Source: Comamonadaceae bacterium
GTDB lineage: Bacteria; Pseudomonadota; Gammaproteobacteria; Burkholderiales; Burkholderiaceae_C
Reading direction: 5' to 3'
NCBI GenBank assembly: GCA_947461325.1
Contig: CANHLD010000110.1
Coordinates: 1 to 6,158 of the forward strand
DNA length: 6,158 bases
Shown here: piece after piece, positions 1 to 4,538 of the stretch
How positions within the stretch are numbered: position 1 is the first letter of the stretch
Layout of the letters: every line of letters starts with the position of its first letter
Position numbers and translations under genes: made by a program
The notes under the pieces: model-generated
What the model saw: the letters and a program-made list of their open reading frames with translations, nothing else
Databases searched by the model: none
Told to the model about the DNA's origin: nothing

Positions 1-2161
1 CACGTGCCGACAATAAAGCTTCTAAAAATAAATACCTGTCATCCTCGCGTCTGGCGCGGTCACCCGGGCGGTGCTGGCCGGGTTGGCTGATCAAATCAAA
101 GTCGCGCGGCGTGGGGCTGCGCGGGTAGGCGTTGTCATTCATACCCAATAAGCAAACCACTTTGAACGGAATAGCCCGCATGGGCATGAGTGTGGCAAAT
201 TGCACACCGCCAGCCGCAAAGCGACGCTGTAAGCCTATGCTGTCGAGTTGCGCCATCCAGTGACTGCGCAACACACCCAAGCCCACGGGCTCATCAAAGG
301 ATGCCAATTGACATTCGGCCAGCCAGTCTTGCAATGGCGACATGATTTGATCCAGCACACGCTGATCGGCATCATCCGTGGTTTTAAAAAACCGGGTCAA
401 TGTTTGTTGTAGCAAAGGCAGCCACTGCGCCGGTGTTCGCCCGGATTGGAATTCGTGCAAGCAGTGGTTCATGTCTTGTAGCCACTGCAAGAGTCCGCTG
501 ATAAGCGGTGCGTCGAGTCCGTCAATGCCGGGTTGTGAGGCCGTGTTTTGCCAAATGCCTTGCGCTGTCTGCTGACCTAATGCGTAACCTAATAACAAGC
601 GACGCAAACCAAACTGCCAGGTGTTTTGGTCAGCGTCTGCCAAATCCACCGGAATGCCCCACGTCAGGCGGTGTTCTGCATCCAGACCCCAGCGAACACA
701 GGCTGAGGTCAACCAGTCTAGCAATTGCGCTACATCGGCTTCACTCACACCATAGCGTTCACGCACAGCTTTGACTTGAAACAAACCCAACCATTCACGC
801 AAACTCAATCGAAGTAGTGGCAGTTGCAGCAAGGTGTCTACCGCTTGCACCAACGGGTGGGTGCGCGTTGTGCTGTCGGTCACAGAATACGGCAAATCTA
901 AACCTGGCTCGCCTTGGCCTGCATACCGACCGAACACCGCATGTATGTGCGGCGCAAACAAAGCCATGTCGGGCACCATGACCATGATGTCCTTGGGCTG
1001 TAACTGCTCATCGGCATTGAGCCATGCCAGCACTTTGTCGTGTAACACCTCGACTTCACGTTGTGCTGAATGCGCTTGTACAAACACCATGCTGTCGTCT
1101 ATGTCTGAAGGTAAACATGTGACAGGCTCAGGCAGCGTTAATTTCAAAATATGGGATTGCAACTTTTGCAGCACCGTCGGCTTTTGATGCAATTCCAATG
1201 CGTCATCTAGCGGATCAAAAAACAGTGATTGGCTGTTGTAAACGGGCGCTGTTTCGCTGACAGTTTCAAACTGTTCGATGGCGTGCAAATAGTCGCGACC
1301 TTGTTTGCCCCAGGATGCCAATAACGGATGGCCGCCGGTGGACAAGTCTTCATTCAGATGACCCCAGTGTTCTCTGCAGGGGTTGTGCACAAACATCAAC
1401 ACCGGCAGATGTCGTCCCAAGGCGACCAGTGCTTGCATGGTTTGCATGGGCAAAGCGGTAATACCAAACACAACCAGCCTGTCGGGTAAACCGGCGATGC
1501 TGCCCGGTGCGCGCTGTTGAAGTGCTTGAAGAAAAGCCTGATGCACCTCTGAGCGCGCTTCAAAACCCATGCCGGCAGCGCTTGTTTGTTCTACATCCGC
1601 CAGCAGATCGCGCCACATGGCTGCTTGCCAAGCCTGCGAGGATGGCAGCGGTTGGCCGCGGTCTAAGGTGTTGTATTGCTCTGCCCATTGCGTCAACCAG
1701 TCAGAGCGGTAGTTTTGGTAGCCATCCAACACATCGGCGAGTTGTTGCGCCAAGTGGTAGGCGCGAATGCCGCCAGTGTCTTCACCGAGGTAATGCGCCA
1801 GCGGTGCGAACTGCGGATCCCGCAACCAAAGCGGCAATAGACGCAATATGCGCCATGCCAACGGGGATTTGTCCAAGGGCATGGCCATGGGCAAGCGGTC
1901 TTTGCCCAGCACGCAGCGGTAAATTTGCCACAGCTGGCTTGAGGGTAAAACCATGTGGGTGGCTGCACAAATTCCGAGAGCGTCGTCCTCTGCCAAAGAC
2001 AAGGTCAACCAATGCTTCATGCCATTGCTTTGCACCAGCACTGTTTCAGGAGCCAGCGGCTTTAAGGGGTTTTGGTGAATGTAATTCACCAGCAAGTTGC
2101 GTAATTGCTCCATGCGGTTGCTGTGAAAAACAAGGAATCCGGGACCGGTGCTGTGTGACAT
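1..2161 (-). CDS. recC: RecBCD exonuclease V subunit RecC (gamma), N-terminal 720 residues, 3' end beyond window
   Basis: RecC is the non-catalytic scaffold of RecBCD, the helicase-nuclease that resects double-strand breaks and loads RecA. It has inactive helicase-like domains, splits the duplex and scans the 3' strand for Chi. I translated the frame in full: 720 codons, no stop, no net frameshift. Similarity to E. coli RecC runs throughout: FHSNR at 12-16, LVQSNGM at 42-48, YRSDWLTQW at 151-159, NPCREHWG at 260-267, ASWGKQGRDY at 282-291, QREVEVLHDK at 367-376, LMPMRAIPFKVVCLLGMND at 658-676, and a GDRARREDDRYLFLEAL block at 700-716. The family is about 1,100 residues, so roughly the last third, including the inactive nuclease-like domain, is missing only because the window ends. 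ATG at 2161 is the only plausible start: an in-frame TGA lies 27 nt upstream with no other initiator between. No clear Shine-Dalgarno is visible. recB and recD probably follow to the left (inference). Confidence 0.97.
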   Translation of the reverse strand, partial: MSHSTGPGFLVFHSNRMEQLRNLLVNYIHQNPLKPLAPETVLVQSNGMKHWLTLSLAEDDALGICAATHMVLPSSQLWQIYRCVLGKDRLPMAMPLDKSPLAWRILRLLPLWLRDPQFAPLAHYLGEDTGGIRAYHLAQQLADVLDGYQNYRSDWLTQWAEQYNTLDRGQPLPSSQAWQAAMWRDLLADVEQTSAAGMGFEARSEVHQAFLQALQQRAPGSIAGLPDRLVVFGITALPMQTMQALVALGRHLPVLMFVHNPCREHWGHLNEDLSTGGHPLLASWGKQGRDYLHAIEQFETVSETAPVYNSQSLFFDPLDDALELHQKPTVLQKLQSHILKLTLPEPVTCLPSDIDDSMVFVQAHSAQREVEVLHDKVLAWLNADEQLQPKDIMVMVPDMALFAPHIHAVFGRYAGQGEPGLDLPYSVTDSTTRTHPLVQAVDTLLQLPLLRLSLREWLGLFQVKAVRERYGVSEADVAQLLDWLTSACVRWGLDAEHRLTWGIPVDLADADQNTWQFGLRRLLLGYALGQQTAQGIWQNTASQPGIDGLDAPLISGLLQWLQDMNHCLHEFQSGRTPAQWLPLLQQTLTRFFKTTDDADQRVLDQIMSPLQDWLAECQLASFDEPVGLGVLRSHWMAQLDSIGLQRRFAAGGVQFATLMPMRAIPFKVVCLLGMNDNAYPRSPTPRDFDLISQPGQHRPGDRARREDDRYLFLEALLSAR

Positions 2162-2237
2162 GGCTTGTTTAAAGTTCTGAAGGTGTCAGCTTAAGCGATT
2201 GGCAGGCGCAGGAAGTGAGCTTGCCATGAATGATGTG
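2162..2237. other. Intergenic gap between the HhH protein gene and recC
   Basis: This 76-bp spacer contains an 8-bp palindrome, GCTTAAGC (2189-2196). I see no convincing -35/-10 pair, no GC-rich hairpin followed by a T-run, and no strong Shine-Dalgarno before recC. Because no terminator is visible, recC may be co-transcribed with the upstream gene; this is inference. Confidence 0.5.
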
Positions 2238-2549
2238 TCAGGGTTTGGGGTGTTTGAAGTCTTTGGAAGGAAGCGTGTGGTGTTCGGGTGCATAACTGTG
2301 CCCTTGCACCGTCAAACCTTGCTGTGACAGACTGCGTGCCACTTTAGGCCCCATGCCTGCAACCCGTTCCATGAGATCTTGCCAGTCTTGGAACGCGTGT
2401 CGTTGTCGCTCATCCATCAATCGACGGGTGAACGGTGGACCGATGCCACGCAAACCATCGAGTTCCGCTTCGCTGGCTAAGTTCACCTCCAGTGCCTGAA
2501 CCGAGGATAGGCACATACACAGAAAACACACACTGCTCCATTTTTTCAC
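2238..2549 (-). CDS. ComEA-family helix-hairpin-helix DNA-binding protein, secreted
   Basis: This is a predicted 103-residue exported protein that would bind DNA non-specifically, most likely in the periplasm; the ComEA family receives incoming DNA during natural transformation. The N-terminus is a classic signal peptide: MKKW, a hydrophobic Cys-rich core, and a probable cleavage after SSVQA (residue 19). The mature part opens with VNLASEAELDGL and carries the paired helix-hairpin-helix motif: first hairpin RGIGP at about 34-38, second AGMGP at about 64-68, ending GLTV near 81. A hydrophilic His/Pro/Lys-rich tail of about 20 residues follows. The frame stays open to a TTG at 2555, but AAGGGAG directly abuts that TTG, while it sits 6 nt before the GTG at 2549, so GTG is chosen. 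The three upstream genes (ihfB, lapA, lapB) are housekeeping. A role in competence is inferred from the fold; it could instead be a general periplasmic DNA binder. Confidence 0.86.
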   Translation of the reverse strand: MKKWSSVCFLCMCLSSVQALEVNLASEAELDGLRGIGPPFTRRLMDERQRHAFQDWQDLMERVAGMGPKVARSLSQQGLTVQGHSYAPEHHTLPSKDFKHPKP

Positions 2550-2555
2550 TGCCAA

Positions 2556-2562
2556 CTCCCTT
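2556..2562 (-). promoter_or_regulatory. Shine-Dalgarno that fixes a GTG start for the HhH protein
   Basis: The minus strand reads AAGGGAG, then TTGGCA, then GTG. The 6-nt spacing suits the GTG at 2549-2547. The upstream in-frame TTG at 2555-2553 directly follows the motif and is too close to be served by it. Confidence 0.75.
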
Positions 2563-2621
2563 GAATGAAGTGCGCAATTGCAGCAGTTCTAGGTCATGGA
2601 AGTGTGAAGCTGGAAGACCAA

Positions 2622-2640
2622 AAATAACAAGTGCTTATTT
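2622..2640. repeat. A/T-only inverted repeat in the lapB to HhH-gene gap
   Basis: AAATAA and TTATTT form perfect 6-bp arms around a 7-nt loop (CAAGTGC). It lies in the 113-bp gap (2550-2662) that begins right after the lapB stop. The stem has no G-C pairs, so it would be a weak terminator. It may just be local A/T richness or part of a promoter or operator region. I see no convincing promoter hexamer pair in this gap. Confidence 0.3.
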
Positions 2641-2662
2641 CAAACTGTTCTTCAAAGCCTGA

Positions 2663-3802
2663 TCACAGTTCTTCAATTCGCCTTGGCGGGTAACTGTCCC
2701 AGGCTTGGCAACCAGGGCATTGCCAGAAGTGTTGCAAGGCTTCGAAGCCGCAGGCAGCACAACGGTAACGCCGCAAAGGTTTGGCTGCATGCTCAAGCGC
2801 TCGTTGAATTTGGGGAAGCTGTTCTTGACTCAAACTGGCTTCAGATACAAGCTGTGTGGCAGCAATCAATGAGGGATGGTTTTTCAAATGCAATCCATAC
2901 ATTTCTCGCCCGTCCGTTTGCCCCATGGTTGTTTGCAAATGAACAATCGCGTCCAGCACATCCAGACTTTGCAATTCGTGGTAACTGTCTTGTAACAGCG
3001 TCAGCACCGGGATTTGTCGTTGTACCAAAGGCGCGAGTCTGGCAAGCGATGCAGCTACCAACGGCATGGCCGAGGGCACCAATTGCGCCAATTCTTGTAA
3101 CTGGTCACAGGCTTTGGCATGACGCGCGTCTTGCTCCAGCAGTTCAGCCAGTGCGATGCGCGGTCTTGCCGACTCTGGGGCCGTCTCTATCGCTTCTTTG
3201 AGCAGTGCTTCAGCTTGCGTTTTGTCTTTGCAAGCGATGGCTAGCTCACACAAATAGTGAGATCTGCGAACAGAAAAATTGCCCTGACCTTTGCCATCGA
3301 GTTGGCGGGAAATGTCTGCGGCCATGCGCCAGTCACGGCTGCGTTCGTAAATGCTGAGCAAGGCCAGCAGCGCTTGCGGTGCCAATGACGTATCGAGCAA
3401 AGGACGCAACGCGGTTTCTGCTCTGTCCAAAATACCGGCTTTGACAAAATCCAGTGCCAGGTCGAATTGCGCGCGGTCTGTGTCTGCGCTGCTCAAGTCA
3501 GCGCGGGAAAGCAGGTGTTGGTGAACACGGACGGCACGTTCAAACTCACCGCGACGGCGAAACAAATTACCCAATGCAAAATGCAACTCAGAGGTGTCCG
3601 GGTCACGTTGAACCGCTTCGATAAACGCGTCAATCGCTTGGTCTTGCTGCTCATTGAGCAAATAATTCAAGCCCTTGAAATAGGCTTTGGGGTTGCTGCG
3701 GTTTTCCATGCGCAACTGGCGTAAATCGAAACGCGAAGCCAGCCAGCCGAGAATAAATGCAACCGGCAGGCCAAAGAAAATCCATCCGATATCAAGGCCC
3801 AT
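2663..3802 (-). CDS. lapB: Lipopolysaccharide assembly protein LapB (YciM), TPR and rubredoxin-type zinc protein
   Basis: LapB is an inner-membrane-anchored cytoplasmic protein. In E. coli it acts as adaptor between the protease FtsH and LpxC, the committed enzyme of lipid A synthesis, and so limits LPS production. The 379-residue product is close to the E. coli length (389). Residues 5-22 form one N-terminal membrane helix. A basic linker follows, then TPR-type helical repeats from about 40 to 330; the first contains GLNYLLNEQQDQAIDAF (44-60) and the second ALGNLFRRRGEFERAVRVHQ (76-95), both close to E. coli. The C-terminus is a rubredoxin-like zinc site, Cys348-x2-Cys351 and Cys362-x2-Cys365, in YRCAACGF and WQCPGCQAW, with all four cysteines intact. 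The start ATG overlaps the end of lapA by 11 nt, which suggests translational coupling. GGCGG about 6 nt upstream may serve as a ribosome binding site. lapAB adjacency is typical of the family. Confidence 0.97.
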   Translation of the reverse strand: MGLDIGWIFFGLPVAFILGWLASRFDLRQLRMENRSNPKAYFKGLNYLLNEQQDQAIDAFIEAVQRDPDTSELHFALGNLFRRRGEFERAVRVHQHLLSRADLSSADTDRAQFDLALDFVKAGILDRAETALRPLLDTSLAPQALLALLSIYERSRDWRMAADISRQLDGKGQGNFSVRRSHYLCELAIACKDKTQAEALLKEAIETAPESARPRIALAELLEQDARHAKACDQLQELAQLVPSAMPLVAASLARLAPLVQRQIPVLTLLQDSYHELQSLDVLDAIVHLQTTMGQTDGREMYGLHLKNHPSLIAATQLVSEASLSQEQLPQIQRALEHAAKPLRRYRCAACGFEALQHFWQCPGCQAWDSYPPRRIEEL

Positions 3803-4097
3803 ACATGTCCGCCGCTACGGTTTCAACCGTTTTCTTTGGAGACTCGGCAGCAGGTGGCTGCAAGGCTTTGCGAGCCAGGCGGCGTTGTCGCCACCAGCGT
3901 GGCACCATACCGAGCACGCCCACCATCACACCCAATGTGAACACAATCAAGAGCACCAGCACCATGGGTGCGCGCCATTGCCAGCCCCACAAGAACTGCA
4001 CAGACACATCTTCTTGGTTATTCAGCGCAAAAGCTAAAAGTATGAAAAAAACGGCTGCTTTCAGTGTCCACTGAAGCAGCCTGATGAATGAGTTCAA
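3792..4097 (-). CDS. lapA: Lipopolysaccharide assembly protein LapA (YciS), DUF1049 family
   Basis: LapA is a small two-helix inner-membrane protein that works with LapB in LPS assembly and control. I call it at the TTG at 4097, giving 101 residues against 102 in E. coli. Helix 1 spans about 8-25 and is followed by LNNQEDVSVQFLWGWQW, the family's short extracytoplasmic loop (N-N/D-Q...V.F pattern). Helix 2 spans about 43-65, then a basic stretch (RWWRQRRLARKAL) and a polar tail. AAGGGG lies 7 nt upstream of the TTG. The frame stays open upstream to 4238, but that extension lies inside ihfB, is polar and unlike LapA, so I reject it. It starts 25 nt after the ihfB stop and its TGA lies 11 nt inside lapB, so ihfB-lapA-lapB look like one transcription unit. 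Confidence 0.92.
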   Translation of the reverse strand: MNSFIRLLQWTLKAAVFFILLAFALNNQEDVSVQFLWGWQWRAPMVLVLLIVFTLGVMVGVLGMVPRWWRQRRLARKALQPPAAESPKKTVETVAADMYGP

Positions 4098-4104
4098 GCG
4101 TATT

Positions 4105-4110
4105 CCCCTT
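4105..4110 (-). promoter_or_regulatory. Shine-Dalgarno that fixes a TTG start for lapA
   Basis: The minus strand reads AAGGGG, then AATACGC (7 nt), then TTG. No ATG or GTG in this frame lies at a suitable distance. The resulting protein length and hydrophobic N-terminus match the LapA family. Confidence 0.75.
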
Positions 4111-4122
4111 GTGGGTGACAGG

Positions 4123-4443
4123 TCAGGACTTTGAACCGCTCGGGTTGGCAAGCATTTCCTGGGTTCGAACTTCGATGGCTTCACGCAAGGCTTTACCTTG
4201 TTTGAAATGTGGGACGCGTTTTTCCGGTATGGCCACACTTTCGCCTGAACGCGGATTGCGGCCCATGCGAGGCGGGCGACGGTTCACTGAAAAGCTGCCA
4301 AAGCCACGCAACTCTATGCGGTGACCTTTGACCAGAGCCTCGCTCATGGCGTCCAGCAAAGCCTTGACCGCGAACTCGGCATCTTTATGAGCCAGTTGCG
4401 GAAAACGTGCGGCAAGCTCTTCAACCAAATCACTTCGGGTCAT
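4123..4443 (-). CDS. ihfB: Integration host factor subunit beta
   Basis: IHF-beta pairs with IHF-alpha (ihfA, not in this window) to form the nucleoid protein that bends DNA sharply at specific sites, acting in transcription, replication and recombination. Residue positions match E. coli IhfB: MTRSDLVEEL at the N-terminus, the RIELRGFGSF core at 42-51, and the beta-arm tip GRNPRSG at 61-67 with the intercalating Pro64. Glu44 and Arg46, which in E. coli take part in sequence readout, are both present, supporting IHF-beta over HU. The motif normally read as HFKPGK is HFKQGK here (Gln82 for Pro). The protein has 106 residues against 94 in E. coli; the surplus is a C-terminal tail after LREA. The start is the ATG at 4443; an in-frame TTG at 4458 would add five residues that do not fit the family. 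The Shine-Dalgarno is weak. A terminator lies only 30 nt upstream of the start. Confidence 0.97.
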   Translation of the reverse strand: MTRSDLVEELAARFPQLAHKDAEFAVKALLDAMSEALVKGHRIELRGFGSFSVNRRPPRMGRNPRSGESVAIPEKRVPHFKQGKALREAIEVRTQEMLANPSGSKS

Positions 4444-4460
4444 GGAAATACAACTCAACT

Positions 4461-4479
4461 AAAAAAATCTTGGAAAAAA
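4461..4479 (-). promoter_or_regulatory. U-rich leader ahead of ihfB, candidate S1-binding enhancer
   Basis: On the minus strand two T-runs, T6 (4479-4474, also the terminator tail) and T7 (4467-4461), precede the ihfB start, which has only a weak Shine-Dalgarno. Ribosomal protein S1 is known to favour U-rich leaders. That S1, encoded just upstream, aids ihfB translation here is inference. Confidence 0.35.
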
Positions 4480-4509
4480 CCACCTGACGGCTTTGTGGCG
4501 ATCAGGTGG
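4474..4509 (-). terminator. Rho-independent terminator after rpsA
   Basis: Read on the minus strand, CCACCTGA (4509-4502) pairs perfectly with TCAGGTGG (4487-4480) across a 14-nt loop, followed at once by six T residues (4479-4474). This is a classic intrinsic terminator for rpsA messages. It lies 30 nt upstream of the ihfB start, so transcription entering ihfB from rpsA must read through it unless a promoter overlaps this region. Confidence 0.88.
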
Positions 4510-4517
4510 GTGTGATT

Positions 4518-4536
4518 TTCTGACACGGTGTCAGAA
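4518..4536. repeat. Perfect 19-bp dyad directly after the rpsA stop codon
   Basis: TTCTGACAC and GTGTCAGAA are perfect 9-bp inverted arms around a single central base, 2 nt after the rpsA TGA. On the minus strand it is followed by AAAATCAC, not a T-run, so it is not an intrinsic terminator. It could be an operator-type binding site for a dimeric protein, or an RNA hairpin protecting the rpsA 3' end. Nothing in the window decides between these. Confidence 0.6.
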
Positions 4537-4538
4537 GA

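Noticed and set aside
1507..2172. 221-codon open frame on the plus strand
   Set aside because: It is antisense to the N-terminal coding region of recC, whose frame is supported by continuous similarity to E. coli RecC. The plus-strand product shows no recognisable domain.
2162..2237. Possible terminator between the HhH gene and recC
   Set aside because: GGCA/TGCC-type pairing and the GCTTAAGC palindrome are short, and no T-run follows on either strand.
2683..3201. 172-codon plus-strand frame
   Set aside because: It is antisense to the TPR and zinc-site coding part of lapB, with no start context and no recognisable motif.
3687..4074. Two overlapping plus-strand frames of 105 and 116 codons
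   Set aside because: They are antisense to the lapB start and lapA. The His/Thr/Pro-rich products are typical shadows of a hydrophobic membrane protein read in reverse.
4498..4536. Terminator for plus-strand transcription formed by the same hairpins
   Set aside because: Neither stem is followed directly by a T-run on the plus strand, and no plus-strand gene exists to be terminated.
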